Below, one piece after another: positions 1-12,639 of a stretch of 64,000 nucleotides of DNA. The stretch's first letter is position 1. Every line of letters begins with the position of its first letter. The notes under the pieces were generated by a model. It ran no database searches, was not told the origin of the DNA, and saw nothing but the letters and a program-made list of their open reading frames with translations. Origin of the DNA: Allium sativum. Taxonomy: Eukaryota; Streptophyta; Magnoliopsida; Asparagales; Amaryllidaceae. The stretch lies in contig CM060912.1 in assembly GCA_030737875.1 (NCBI GenBank), positions 123,270,993-123,334,992 of the forward strand, in the 5' to 3' direction. A program made the translations under genes and the position numbers.

Positions 1-195
1 TACTTGGTTCGACCAATTCGATTCGATCAACTAGGCTCGACTAACTTGACTAACTTAACTCGACTTACTTGGTTCGACCAATTCGATTCGATTTACTAGG
101 CTCGACTAACTTGACTAACTTAACTCGACTTACTTGGTTCGACCAATTCGATTCGATTTACTAGGCTCGACTAACTTGACTAACTCTGTCTCAAA
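1..195. repeat. 65-bp tandem repeat, three units
   Basis: The unit starting tacttggttcgaccaattcg begins at 1, 66 and 131, a period of exactly 65 bp with very few differences. It is rich in short dyads built on TCGA. It appears to be a family-specific array within copy C's LTR, and may continue left of the window. Confidence 0.85.
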
Positions 196-402
196 TAACT
201 ATATTTGATTAACTCTAGTTCGTTTTAACTCTAATCGATTAACTCTAACTAATTAACTCCAACTGGTTAACTCTATTTGATTAACTTTAACTGGTTAACT
301 CTATTTGATTAACTCTAACTGGTTAACTCTAACTGATTAACTCTATTGGTTAACTCTATTTGACTAACTCGACTTGACTAACCCCTTTCGAGTAACATAT
401 TT
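196..402. repeat. Degenerate AACTCTAACTGGTT-type short repeats
   Basis: About a dozen imperfect units of 14-17 bp of the form taactctaactggt or taactctatttgat run head to tail. They look like a decayed precursor or neighbour of the better-preserved arrays on either side. No gene is seen here. Confidence 0.6.
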
Positions 403-930
403 GATTAACTAATTTTCGAATACCATATTCGATTAACTAACTTCGAATACCATATTCGATTAACTCCTTTCGAATGTCTATATTCGATTAACTAACTTCG
501 AATACCATATTCGATTAACAAACTTCGAATACCATATTCGATTAACTCCTTTCGAATGTCTATATTCGATTAACTAACTTCGAATACCATATTCGATTAA
601 CTAACTTCGAATACCATATTCGATTAACTAACTTCGAATACCATATTCGATTAACTCCTTTCGAATGTCTATATTCGATTAACTAACTTCGAATACCATA
701 TTCGATTAACTCCTTTCGAATGTCTATATTCGATTAACTAACTTCGAATACCATATTCGATTAACTAACTTCGAATACCATATTCGATTAACTAACTTCG
801 AATACCATATTCGATTAACTCCTTTCGAATGTCTATATTCGATTAACTAACTTCGAATACCATATTCGATTAACTAACTTCGAATACCATATTCGATTAA
901 CTCCTTTCGAATGTCTATATTCGATTTACT
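403..930. repeat. 27/30-bp satellite-like array with internal dyad
   Basis: About twenty units alternate between two forms, one containing TCGAATACCATATTCGA and one containing TCGAATGTCTATATTCGA, each followed by ttaactaac or ttaactcc. Each unit carries an inverted repeat (TCGAATA/TATTCGA or TCGAAT/ATTCGA) with a 3-6 nt loop, so the array is a string of small potential hairpins. It occupies roughly the same LTR position as the 97-bp array of copy A, suggesting a hypervariable repeat zone. Confidence 0.85.
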
Positions 931-3900
931 TTATTCACTTTATAAAGATTTCCTTTTTAACAACGTTTTATTCATTTGAAAAGATTTACTTTTAAATAAC
1001 GGTTCTACACTTTACAAATGTCCTTTTTATAATGTTCCCTTTCCAATTCTATTTGTAAATGGTTTACAAATATTTCCTTTTCAAATTTATTCTTGAAATA
1101 CTCTAACTCCTTAAATTCCCGGGAAAATTCGCCATAACCTCCTTTGTATCGGGAGCATCGGGAAAATCCCCAAACCCGCCACACAGGCCTTTCCATTCAA
1201 AAAGAAAATGGTTTGAAATTTATTTCCTTTTTGAATATCTCCTATTTATAAATATCCCAATTTATAAACATTTCTTATTTATAAATATTCCACTTTATAA
1301 ATATCTCTTATTTATACATATCCCATTTTATAAATATTCTATTTTCAATATCACTTTGAAAATTCCCTTATCAACATTCCGGTACGTTATGGTATCCAAT
1401 CATATCAAATCACGATGTTCAATATCGTTCAAACACATATAATCGCCAACAGATTATATATCACATTATATATCACACTATATAAATAACAGTAAAATAA
1501 CTGTTGAGGAATCCAGTTGGATTCCTCCAACCTGTTTCCCTGCATCACAGATGTTAAACAATATAGATAACATCGATTTCACTTCGATGTGAATTATTCT
1601 GATCAACAGAATCAACATATAAATATCCAACTGTTATATATATATGTATACACATATATATAAAGTTTCCACTAACTGTCTAGCAGTTCAATCAAACAGT
1701 CAACACACATCAAATAGACAATATCTAACAGTTCTAAAAATACAACATGAAATTATAAACTGTTCAGAGTTGGTGAGTTTTACTCACATTGGACTGTTAT
1801 CGTTAAAAACGATTAACTGTCTTTGATTTAGACGGACAGTTTATTTCACCATAAATTGTAACGAGCTCGGATTCACTCCCGGTCTGTCTCGTTGTGTTGC
1901 TCCCATCCATACGATCCCAACGCAACTTGTTTCATCAGATTCTGATATCGTATGATAAAGGTACGATTATTTAAAGTTAATACATTATTTAATTTAAATA
2001 AAACATGGAATTTATTTTACTAGTGGGCCTTTACCCTATGAATTTCCTCCGGCCCATCTACCTTCTATTCAGCCCAGACCCGAATCCCTGTCTTCCCCGT
2101 ATACCTCAAATCCCGAAATCAGCCTAACAATGGCGATTTCGATCCCTCACTGATTTCAACTCCTTCATGGAACTCATACACTCAACACCATAACCCCTCT
2201 CATCACATAAGCTTTCACTTCTCACACCATTCAACAACCAAAATACCAAACCCGTACAGCCCTATCACCTTCGCCATTTCTCCGTTCCCACGCACAGATC
2301 AGTGTCGACATCGACACTTGATATTCTCGAATACCACCAAAGACTCCACACAAGACCGGAATCAAGCCCTCAACCCAATACAAACCTTCATTTCATAAAT
2401 CAACAATCGAATCATGAGATTTACCCAACCCTAGGACCTAATGTTGAAAACGCGAACCCAGAACCTTCGATCGCAACCCATGAAATTTGTACAGGAAGGA
2501 AGCTCGTTGCCAAAGGAATTCAACCATACACGATTTAGGATTTTTAGCAATTTTTTTCTATTTCTTTTTGATTTCTTTGATCGCCATTTTTTTGCTGTGG
2601 GAAAAAACAGAACGACGGCTCCAAAAGGATGGTTTTATAAGGGGATGCAAAATCTTATGTGGCTGTAAACGAGAAGGATGTGTCTCTGTTTAGTCTACAA
2701 ATTAGCTTAGGATATTTTGCTTTATTTTTTTTATATTTGTTTTGCTTTCTAAAAATCCGTGTGATCACACACAACACCCAAAAATCACGAAACTGGACAT
2801 GTAGCTAGAGTTTGACATTACGGTCCCAACGAAACTGGTTTCGTCGAATTCCAACTTCGTATGCTCACACAGTGTATTTTTAACTGTCAAAATACTGACT
2901 GTTTTCCACTCTAAAAATCTGTACGGCCACACAGTGACTCTAAAAATCACGAAACTTAACATCTAGCAATAATTTGATATTGCGGATCCAACAAAACTAG
3001 TTTCGTCGAATTCCGACTTCGTTTGCAAAACCGGCTATTTTTAAAGCTCTGGATGACCCATTTAAATATATAAATATATTTAAATAAATTTAAATATTAA
3101 TAATTTAATATTATCGCATATCTTCACATATGATATCATACAGCTTCAAAATATCATATCAGAATTTACAGCTTGATATTTCAGATTTCAGATTTATCGA
3201 TATTCAATTTATATCGAAAATCCTTTTATAACGTATATAAAGCGTCGCAAATTATAAAGGAATTCCACAGCGACTTTTCTGAAATTTGATTTGGACGTAA
3301 ATCAAAATCTACACGACAAAATCTCGATTTTTCTCTTCCACTAGAAAGATATACTCCACCAGCTCCACACGTTTCTTGTTTCACAGAAATCCGGCTTAAA
3401 ACGAATCCTGTACATTCAGTTGAAGTCTGAATCGCCAAATAGCGAACTGTCGCGTCGTTTCAAGCTCTATTTTAATTATATTATAATTATACGTTCAAAC
3501 TGTCGTCGATTGAATATATTCGTTATTATATTTCGAATTGAAACTCCACCAAATCTCGTATGCTATTCAATTCACACGATATTGTGAATTTCACTATTTC
3601 CGACTATTTCGACATTATAATATATTATTATATTATAATTATTTATTAAATATTCAGTATTATTTAATTAAACGATCATTAACTTCTCTAAATCACCAAT
3701 TATATAATTAAATAAATTAATTATATATCACAGAAAATGCGGGTCATTACATGAACGAAATATTTTAATAATAAAATTTATATCTTTATCAGTATAATAT
3801 AAATGTTCATGTGTTGACAGTACTCATCCGTTGAGATTAGTCATGTGTTGAACGAAATAATTTTATAATAAATTTTACATCTTTATCAATATAAAATAAA

Positions 3901-4194
3901 GGTTCATGTGTTGACAGTACTCATCCGTTGAGATTAGTCATGTGTTGAACGAAATATTTTAGAAACAGAAATATTTGAAATAGAAATATTTGAATAGGAA
4001 ATATTTGAAAAAGAAATATTTGAAATAGAATATTTGAAAATAGAAATATATGAAGCCGTGTTGATTAGATTGACGCCATTTTGACGTGAACGATATTTAT
4101 ATCGATTTTATTCATTTTAAAATGAATATTGAAAACTGATTTCGAAATCGAATATTTTGAAATGAAATTTGAATTAAATTGATAGAAAACGAAT

Positions 4195-4620
4195 TGAGTT
4201 TAAATTAAATAGAAAACAAATTTGATTTGAATTGAATAGAAAACCAAATTGAATTCAAATTGAATAGAAAACCAAATTTGAATTGAATCGAATAGAAAAC
4301 AAATTTGATTTGAATTGAATAGAAAACCAAATTGAATTCAAATTGAATAGAAAACAAATTTGAATTGAATCGAATAGAAAACCAATTTGGGTTGAATCGA
4401 ATAGAAAACAAATTTGAATTGAATCGAATAGAAAACCAATTTTGGTTGAATCGAATAGAAAACAAATTTGAATTGAATCGAATAGAAAACCAATTTGAAT
4501 TGAATCGAATAGAAAAACAATTTGAATTGAATCGAATAGAAAACCAATTCGAAATGAATTGAATATAAAATGAATTCGAATTGAATTGAAAACAAATTGA
4601 AATGAATTCAAATTGAATTG
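4195..4620. repeat. 26-27-bp AT-rich tandem array (copy A, 5' LTR)
   Basis: Units of the form aaaacaaatttgaattgaat with cgaatag follow each other about fifteen times. The unit length is close to a multiple of three, so several frames stay open and give misleading repetitive products such as IQFKFVFYS. The array is not coding. The equivalent arrays are at 12640-13030 in the 3' LTR and, with different unit sequence, in both LTRs of copy B. Confidence 0.85.
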
Positions 4621-5252
4621 AAATTTGAATTGAATAGAAATGAATTGTAAAACGAATTTACAAGGAAAAATTCAATTTTGATTTGAATTTAAATGGAAGT
4701 TGAAATTGTTTTTGAAACGAATTTGAAACTATTTATATAATTCGTTTTAAATAGAAATCGACGAAATATATATTATATATATATATATAATATAATGGCC
4801 TGAATAGAACGCGTCGCGCCGCGGCAGTTCGTGAATTTCGACCATTTATTTCAAACGGACATTACGGGAGATCCGACCGTCGGATTCTCCTAAAACCAGA
4901 ACCGTTGGGTTCATATCGAAAAGAGCTTTCTAGGGAATATTAGAAACTTAAAATCTAACAGTTGGATTTGGAGATACGTCCAAATCAAATTTGAAAAAGG
5001 TCGTTGTAAGTGCAGTTCGATGGCCGTTGATGGAAATCGACCGTACGGGCCTTGATAAAATTATTAAAAATAGTAATAATTAGTGTAAAATCATAAGAAA
5101 TGATTTGGGAAAAATTGGGATGAAAAACTCCATATTTGAAAAGATAAAAATAGGTTTTTATCGAAATGAACTAGTTTTGAACTGAAATTAAAACCCATTT
5201 ATTTTTAAATAAATAAACTGGATTTGAAATGGTTTAAATAGAATTGATTCAT

Positions 5253-5366
5253 GGGTTTATCGTGAACTGTGTTTTAAATAACACTAGTTCTTTAACCCGA
5301 TAATAAATAGAATGTGATTTGGATTTATCGTGAATTGTGTTTTAAACGACACTAGTTCTTTAACCC
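5253..5366 (+). other. Two 46-nt stem-loops (copy A, 5' LTR)
   Basis: Stem-loops lie at 5253-5298 and 5321-5366. Each pairs GGGTT (or GGATT) with AACCC at the base. Inside is a second stem in which GAACT pairs with AGTTC and GTGTT pairs with AACAC, with one bulged T and a TTAAAT loop (first copy). The same fold recurs in copies B and D with changed but still paired bases. Confidence 0.7.
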
Positions 5367-6825
5367 AGTAAAAGGAGTTTTATTGAATCTGCAATTAGAT
5401 TGAAAAGTGAATTGATAATTTAAATTATCAAATTTGGCAAATGAGCGAGAATGAAGTATCACCAGTTTTGCTCCAAGGCGATAGTTAAATCTTTAATCAG
5501 ATTTGAACGTGAAATGGTAATTAATTTTACCGATAACACTGTGGTGTTAGATGTGGAGTATTACCAATTTTGCTTCATGGGATGAATAGGTTGGGACTGG
5601 GAAATAAAATAAATAATTACTTCGGTACGGTTCGCTAATCTCGACTAGTTTGGAAAACCATAATTTGGTTTTGAAATGACATCCAAAGGAAGATTATAGA
5701 ATAAATTTAGAAGAATTTATCTTGGATAAAATTAATGGGAACCTTTGTGGTTGTTGGAATGAGACGTATGTTGTGTTTGTGTAACATTTGTTTTTAATAT
5801 ACGCAGGTTGTCGGAAAGGCCGGGTTTATACCCATTCTGAATAACCGATTCGACGATATGTCGAAGATGAAGACGGTGGTTGAAGACCGGAAATCTTCAC
5901 ATCGTTTGGGTGATTACTGATGATCTTGATTGGGTTGTACACCCAAGATGAGGGAATCAGTTAGTGGTCGTCCAGACGTACCTGGAGATCGATGGATATG
6001 CGAGGAAAGTGCCTCCGGTTTCGTTCAGACCCAGAACGAACTTGTAAATGGATTGTGTGTCTGACATTGGATTTTATTATGTGTTGATTGATTTCTGTTA
6101 AATATATATCTGTTTGGCGGCGGAGAATTTATTCTCTTGCTTAACGCCCTTCTCTGAGACGTACGAGCTTAGAGGTTATATATCGATAGATATCAATCGC
6201 ATGGCATGAATTGCCTGTGTGGCATACGGAGTTGCATGGATCAAGGCTTCTGTTGAAAAGCAAAGTCTTGTGGTTGATGATCAAAGCACGGACTTTGTGG
6301 CGTAGCTTTGTGTATAACGTGAATTCGCGAGCCTCACACCTCGGTATGAGTTAAAAACGGGATACGAACCGTTGGGAAAGCACGACGTTTCTTTCTAGCT
6401 TTGGTGGTGCCAGTGACTTACCAGCCCTGACATTTATATACTTTTCACCTTTGTGGTTGTTGGAATGAGGCGCCTTGATTATAGGTCTGTAAGGACCGGG
6501 AAACGTGTGTTCAGGCATAATTAATCCTCTAACGTAAGTGAGGACCGGCCCAGCCGAATCCAGGATTGCCCAGAGTGTGTAGTCCTGAGACATTTGCTAG
6601 AGTGTCTCGAACGCGGAGAGGAGCTTGCCCCTTGCCTCGACTCATGACGGAAATCCAATTTCCAATACGTGTATTTCGGCTTTATTTGTAGAGCCTAGTA
6701 TGGCGACATAGTGGTATGGGGCACTTATGTCGTCTATGATTTATATTTATGATTGAAATTGTTTTGACACTATACACTTATTATAGTATCAAATGATTTG
6801 TTTTTAAGCGTATCAAGCATGTTCG

Positions 6826-6897
6826 GCTGTTATAAGGTAAAACCCTATCCTCCGGCTTGCGTTGCATTGTGTGATGGGACCTGGGTCTTATAATAGC
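6826..6897 (+). other. Two-tier hairpin (copy A, 5' LTR)
   Basis: GCTGTTATAAG (6826-6836) pairs with CTTATAATAGC (6887-6897) over 11 positions with one G-U wobble. An inner CCTATC/GATGGG stem also pairs with one wobble. In copy B both stems are perfect Watson-Crick. Confidence 0.65.
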
Positions 6898-7414
6898 TTC
6901 ATTTTTCGAAAAAGCATTGCGCTGTTTATTCTATGCACTGGTATTCTTGGGAGGAAACCCGTTCCGTGATATACGGCGTGGTCCCTTGAATTACTCTCTT
7001 TTAAAATAAAGTTTTAATAACTGTTTTAGTTCTCACACTAGTCACATGACTGACCTGGAGTTTATTGTTTTAACCTAAACTCTGGGTGCCCTTATTTCCG
7101 CACGGGCAGCTAGTAGTTTTGGTTTTGCAGATTTATATTCACAGGATCCTGGTTCACAGCTGGAACGATATCCGGAAAGCTCTGTATCCGTATATCACCT
7201 TCAGTTGTGCTTTGTATTATTTTCCGCTGCTATGTAATTTATTGTAATCTCTGATATTTATCGAATGTAATTTATTCATTTATACTCTGTATATTCTTGT
7301 ATTCTGATGGAATTGTTGTAATAACAATGAAATGTTCTTCCGTCTGCGTTCATTTGTGTGTTGTTCTCAAAGTATCCGCTCTTTCCTTCACGGGGAAGTA
7401 ACGGGTCCTCACAG

Positions 7415-7426
7415 TGGTATCAGAGC
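7415..7426 (+). other. Primer-binding site, tRNA-Met type (copy A)
   Basis: TGGTATCAGAGC lies one base after the LTR end. It is complementary to the 3' end of initiator tRNA-Met, the usual primer for chromoviruses and many copia elements. It marks the start of minus-strand DNA synthesis. Confidence 0.92.
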
Positions 7427-7635
7427 TTTGGTTTACAGAGCTCGAGAACAAGACACATTAGAACCATACGAAAGAATTCATCAGATATTGGATTAGCAAT
7501 ATCCAATTAGAATGACTCGTTAGAGATAGGATCAGTAGTATCCTAGAACGAGTGTGGAGAGTATATTTTTCAAATGAAAACAATTTTGTTTTGAAAATTT
7601 AAATCATTTTATACGTATTTGAATATTTATTTATT

Positions 7636-7848
7636 TTGAATTTGGACAATCCATTATATAAAGGTTTTGCATATACGCGTCATGAACGTATATTCGAAGT
7701 TTTAATATACTGGATAGATATAGAATCACATTCTAGACAGCCGGAGATGGTTCTGATGATTGATCGATCATCATCCGAATTTATATTCGTGTTTCGAAGG
7801 TGTGATATCTATATATTTCCATTAGACTGGTGTGAGAACCAAAACTAA
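7636..7848 (+). CDS. Conserved short ORF in giant-LTR internal region (copy A)
   Basis: This is an open frame of 70 codons shortly after the primer-binding site. It aligns without gaps to the frame at 26939-27148 in copy B. Identical stretches include FEVLIYWIDIESHS, PEMVLMI and YIFPLDWCENQN, and both stop at the same codon (TAA here, TAG there). I recognise no family, and there is no clear signal peptide. By my count the differences between A and B fall about 9, 9 and 14 in codon positions 1, 2 and 3, which is only a weak coding signal. The absence of indels is suggestive because the flanks do have them. It could equally be part of a conserved RNA region such as a packaging signal. Confidence 0.35.
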   Translation: MNLDNPLYKGFAYTRHERIFEVLIYWIDIESHSRQPEMVLMIDRSSSEFIFVFRRCDIYIFPLDWCENQN

Positions 7849-8073
7849 TATAGCTAGAACACATTGTTGTGAATTGGCATCAAAAACATGATTTTTTGTA
7901 TATGTATCAAAATTTATGAATTTGAAACGTTAATTCACTAATTGATTGATGTTTGTGTTATTTGTTTATTTTTTTGATAATTTTTAACCATTATGCCTAA
8001 ATTGCATCACATATTGAATTGTATTGAAAGTTGGTCGCATTTGCTTGCATATACATATACTTACATTGAACAG

Positions 8074-8127
8074 GTCATAGCAAGGAGGCTAGAGCCAGAG
8101 AATAAAATTTGTTTGCCCGACAAATAG
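8074..8127 (+). other. Invariant 54-bp exon-like block (copy A)
   Basis: The block is bounded on the left by ttgaacAG, an acceptor-like end, and on the right by GTACATG, a donor-like start. It is identical to 27365-27418 in copy B, as are the immediate flanks. One frame reads VIARRLEPENKICLPDK and then stops exactly at the right boundary. It could be a small exon, the C-terminal coding remnant of a lost protein, or a conserved RNA site. Confidence 0.5.
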
Positions 8128-8439
8128 GTACATGTTTACTATAATTTACTGTTTTGTTTGGGTGATGATGATTTTATGAGCCTATTGGCTAGCCGCTTGG
8201 CTTTTTCTTTTTCTTTTTGAGATCAGAAGGCCTGTATGGCAATTTTGGGATTTTCCCGTGGCTCCCAGTGTAGGGGAGGTTATGGCGAAATTTTTCGAAA
8301 ATTTAGGGTGTTAGCCAAATTTTTGAAAATTTGAAAATTCTCAGAAACTAAAAAGTTGGAGAATAGAAGCCAGATCGAACGTAGAGCTGATTAATCAAAC
8401 CACTTTCGACTCTGTTCCTTTTCGGGGATGAAAAGTTTT

Positions 8440-8452
8440 AAGTGGGGGAGAT
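8440..8452 (+). other. Polypurine tract (copy A)
   Basis: AAGTGGGGGAGAT lies immediately before the 3' LTR start TGTAATAACCC. The preceding text, ttcggggatgaaaagtttt, resembles the pol-end/PPT junction of Tekay/Del-type chromoviruses. It primes plus-strand DNA synthesis. Confidence 0.9.
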
Positions 8453-9439
8453 TGTAATAACCCAGAAATTCTGAGCCAGTTTAAAATTTTTATTTTGGCA
8501 ATTTTGGCGAATTCTGAATATTTAAAATGGAATATTTTAAATAATATCGGCGAGAAATTTATTTTGAATATAATTCGAACGAATATATTAATATACGCCG
8601 TCGTTAGAATATAAATATTTATATATAATTATAAAAGGAATTGAAAATGGCGCGGTAGTTCGATAATTCGATTTCAAACTTCAATTGAATGTACCGGGTT
8701 CAAAATAATCCGGATTTTAGTGAAACTGAAAACATTAGGATCTAATTAGTAATATCTTTCCAACGAATCCGAAAAATCGAAATTTCATAGCGGGGATCAA
8801 AAGATATGTCCAGTTGAAAATTCTGAATAGTCGCTATGGAATTCCGGCCCTTAAAAATAGACATTTTGCAAACGACCTCGGATTTCGACGAAACCACTTT
8901 TGTTGGATCCGTGATGTCAAGTTATTGCTAGATTCCAAATTTCATAATTTTTCGAATCAATATGTGAGCGTGACAAAGGAAAACGCGTTTGACCAGTTTC
9001 AGTTGATTTTAATCGACTGGAAAATGGCCATTTTTCCAACGGTCTCGGAATTCGACGAAACTAGTTTTGTTAGGACCGTATCGTCAATACGAAGCTAGAA
9101 AATATCTTTCTGGAAATTTTCAAGTTAGTATGTGACCCCGGTAAATTGAAATGCACGTTCAAAATCAATATATAGAGTTATATGTTGATTTTGACGAAAA
9201 CTGATTGTAACGATCGAATCAGCTTGCGGTACATATCCTATTGTGTTCGGAATGGGGGTAATTAGCTATGGACGACAGGCGGTGGGCCTCGTTTTGAGGT
9301 CGAAAATAAAAGTTGCTTTTAGGTGAAAATAAAATAATTAAATAAATTAAAAATTAAAGATTCTCTCTTCATTCCCTTAACCAGTTCTGTCCCCTCCCCC
9401 CTTTTCCTTCATTATACAGATCGAAGATAAAAAAAATGT

Positions 9440-9840
9440 GTGGCCAGCCCTAAATCGACTTCACCGCCGCCCAGGGGCGTGCGCCACCCACTACGTCGCT
9501 GGCGCTCAGGCCAGGCAGCATCCCCGTGGCCCCGCTCCCCCTTCCGACGTCCTCCTTGTCTTCCCCCCCTTCCTTCTGAACCGCGCCAACGCCTAGGACC
9601 CTAGCCCGACCACCGCCCATCCCCATGTGCCGCGTCGGCCTCCTACTGCCGCCACAGCGCGAGCACTGACCCCCTCCTCTCAGCCGACCATCCTCCCTCC
9701 ACAACCCTGCCTCCCTCTCCGTTCAAGGCCCAAATCAGCACCACCTTTGCGCCAATCCAGTCAGCTCCGAGATGTTCAAAGCTGCTGCAAATGGCAGCGG
9801 GACCGGAAACCCCCTCCTGCTCGAGATCGATATTTAAAGT
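9440..9840 (+). promoter_or_regulatory. GC-rich leader with donor-like GTGAGT (copy A)
   Basis: A sharply GC-rich, C/T-rich island of about 400 bp interrupts AT-rich sequence and ends at gtgagtttc (9839). Copy B has an equivalent island that ends in the same donor-like motif at nearly the same distance from the LTR start (1386 bp here, 1356 bp in B). Open frames in the island are not conserved between A and B, so it is better read as transcribed leader and promoter-proximal sequence than as coding. The splice donor is inferred. Confidence 0.4.
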
Positions 9841-10250
9841 GAGTTTCTTTATTTTTTATTTTTTTTTATATAAAAGGCTGATTTTTAATTAGGTTAAAAA
9901 TTTGAAAACAATCCATATATGTTTTGTTTAAAGAAAATGTAATTTTTATATTTAAAAAGTTGTGATTTTTATATGATAAAGTTTATATTTTTCGTTATAG
10001 AAAAGGTTGATTCTCAATTAAAGAAAGGTAAGATCTTTATTATAAAAAGATTTGGTTTTTCTTTATAAAAAGATTAGATTTTTGAAAAGAAAAGTTTTGA
10101 TTTTTAACTAGAAAAAAGAAATGATTTTTATTTTAGAAAAGGTATGGTTTTTAAAAATAAAAAGATAGAATTTTTGGCGCAATAAAGATTTGATTTCTAG
10201 CTCTGAAAAGGCGAGATCTTTATTTATGTAGCAAAATAAAAGTTGTGATT

Positions 10251-10400
10251 TTTATATATTGAATAGCGAAGTAAAAATTCGATTTTTATATATTGAATAG
10301 CTAAGTAAAAATTCGATTTTTATATATTGAATAGTGAAGTAAAAATTCAATTTTTATATATTGAATAGCGAAGTAAAAATGCGATTTTTACATATGTAGT
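10251..10400 (+). repeat. 34-bp tandem array (copy A, 3' LTR)
   Basis: About four units of 34 bp contain gaagtaaaaattcgattttt followed by atatattgaatagc. A related 34-bp array with different unit sequence lies at the equivalent place in copy B. Confidence 0.85.
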
Positions 10401-11283
10401 GAATACGGACAACGAAGGTGATAAAAAGGCGAGAATGATGAAGATTTCTATCAATGAAGAGTCGTGGTATTGGATAGCTATTGGTGAGAACTTCTCACTC
10501 TTCAATTTCTTTTCTAGTTATATATATATATATATATACTAGGATGCAGACGGTGTTTAGTAGCACCCGACACAATCGTCCACAGACCATGGACTTGTTT
10601 GTTTGATTGCAAAAATTAGTTAGATATTTGGTTTGAATTGAATTGTTTGGTGAAATGAAATTGATTTGATTGATGTGTGAATGGCGTGGGCCTTCACTAG
10701 ACCGGGGATAAGGCTAGGCCTCGTCCCGTTCCTAGTATCGTGCCGTTATGCCGCCAAAATTTTCTAAAATTAGTTAGAAAAATAAAAATATCATTTTATT
10801 TAAAGAATGAACTGAATAGAAATTCATATGTTAAAATAAAATGTTTTATCGTTAAAAATATAATTTTTAACGTGAATATGAATATAGTGAATGTGAATAA
10901 ATAAATATTCATTTACAAACCGGACGGTTTGTTTATGTACACGGATTTGACTAACATTGATTGGGACGATAAATTTTACACATCGCCCAACTGCACAAAT
11001 AAAATATGTGTTTGATTGTTTGAAACCCCACACAGGTATTGGGATGAAATTTGAAGTTCACTCATCCTGATTGATTAAATATGTCGATCGATTGATTGAC
11101 AAGCTGTTATAAGCGTTAGATATCTATATTTGATGCTTATACAGTGTAATGCACTTTGGTTGATGGTTGATTATTTTTCAATGCTATTATATACGTGTGA
11201 TGTATGAAAATCCATGTAATTAACATTATATGGTGATTGATTGGGCCTCATTCCAATTTAGAATATAAAGAATATTATAAAAT

Positions 11284-12410
11284 AAAGGTTCATGTGTTGA
11301 CTGTACTCATCCGTTGAGATTAGTCATGTGTTGAACGAAATATTTTAACAATAAAATTTATATCTTTATCTTTATAAAATAAAGGTTCATGTGTTGATTG
11401 TACTCATCCGTTGAGATTAGTCATGTGTTGAACGAAATATTTTAACAATAAAATTTATATCTTTATCTTTATAAAATAAAGGTTCATGCGTTGACTGTAC
11501 TCATCCGTTGAGATTAGTCATGTGTTGAACGAAATATTTTAACAATAAAATTTATATCTTTATCTTTATAAAATAAAGGTTCATGTGTTGACTGTACTCA
11601 TCCGTTGAGATTAGTCATGTGTTGAACGAAATATTTTAACAATAAAATTTATATCTTTATCTTTATAAAATAAAGGTTCATGTGTTGACTGTACTCATCC
11701 GTTGAGATTAGTCATGTGTTGAACGAAATATTTTAACAATAAAATTTATATCTTTATCTTTATAAAATAAAGGTTCATGTGTTGACTGTACTCATCCGTT
11801 GAGATTAGTCATGTGTTGAACGAAATATTTTAACAATAAAATTTATATCTTTATCTTTATAAAATAAAGGTTCATGTGTTGACTGTACTCATCCATTGAG
11901 ATTAGTCATGTGTTGAACGAAATATTTTAACAATAAAATTTATATCTTTATCTTTATAAAATAAAGGTTCATGTGTTGACTGTACTCATCCGTTGAGATT
12001 AGTCATGTGTTGAACGAAATATTTTAACAATAAAATTTATATCTTTATCTTTATAAAATAAAGGTTCATGTGTTGACTGTACTCATCCGTTGAGATTAGT
12101 CATGTGTTGAACGAAATATTTTAACAATAAAATTTATATCTTTATCTTTATAAAATAAAGGTTCATGTGTTGACTGTACTCATCCGTTGAGATTAGTCAT
12201 GTGTTGAACGAAATATTTTAATAATAAAATTTATATCTTTATCAGTATAATATAAATGTTCATGTGTTGACTGTACTCATCCGTTGAGATTAGTCATGTG
12301 TTGAACGAAATATTTTTATAATAAAATTTACATCTTTATCAATATAAAATAAAGGTTCATGTGTTGACAGTACTCATCCGTTGAGATTAGTCATGTGTTG
12401 AACGAAATAT
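11284..12410 (+). repeat. 97-bp tandem array, about 12 units (copy A)
   Basis: Units begin with aaaggttcatgtgttgac at 11284, 11381, 11478 and so on, with a period of exactly 97 bp. Ten are nearly identical and the last two diverge. Two units survive in the truncated 5' LTR (about 3800-3960). Copy B lacks the array entirely, so it expanded within the A subfamily. Confidence 0.92.
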
Positions 12411-12639
12411 TTTAGAAATAGAAATATTTGAAATAGAAATATTTGAATAGGAAATATTTGAAAAAGAAATATTTGAAATAGAATATTTGAAAATAGAAAT
12501 ATATGAAGCCGTGTTGATTAGATTGACGCCATTTTGACATGAACGATATTTATATCGATTTTATTCATTTTAAAATGAATATTGAAAAGTGATTTCGAAA
12601 TCGAATATTTTGAAATGAAATTTGAATTTAATTGATAGA

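Larger units (their letters stand above)
1..3751 (-). mobile_element. Giant-LTR element, copy C (partial LTR, minus strand)
   Basis: Read on the minus strand, the element begins at 3751 with TGTAATGACCCGCATTTTC. This matches the LTR starts of copies A (TGTAATAACCC) and B (TGTAACAACCC). Further blocks follow in the same order as in A and B: a gcgacagttcg segment, an aactgaatgtac segment, a repeated tcgacgaaact block near 2830-3010, a leader-like segment at about 2070-2480, and a GGTTATGGCG motif near 1130. The left part (1-930) consists of tandem arrays. No primer-binding site is present, so only the first part of an LTR is in the window. The bases right of 3751 are the interior of copy A's LTR, so C is inserted in A; tgaac (3752-3756) would be the right target duplication. 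It has no coding capacity I can support. Confidence 0.72.
3752..7413 (+). repeat. 5' LTR of copy A (left end lost)
   Basis: This segment matches 12205-15831 nearly base for base, ending in CGGGTCCTCACA just before the primer-binding site. It keeps two units of the 97-bp array, the 27-bp array, two 46-nt stem-loops and the two-tier hairpin. Scattered substitutions against the 3' LTR suggest it is older than copy B. Confidence 0.88.

Noticed and set aside
403..930. A CRISPR-like array.
   Set aside because: Units are contiguous without unique spacers and the sequence is clearly plant retroelement DNA.
2302..2693. Short plus-strand frames in the leader-like part of copy C.
   Set aside because: They are antisense to the element and three overlapping frames compete. 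No homologous frame is seen in A or B.
4205..4611. Long minus-strand frames with FSIRFNSNLF or SIQFISKSF-like repeats (also 12570-13035, 22930-23404, 30914-31388).
   Set aside because: They come from AT-rich tandem repeats whose unit length is near a multiple of three. Several overlapping frames are open at once and none resembles a protein family.
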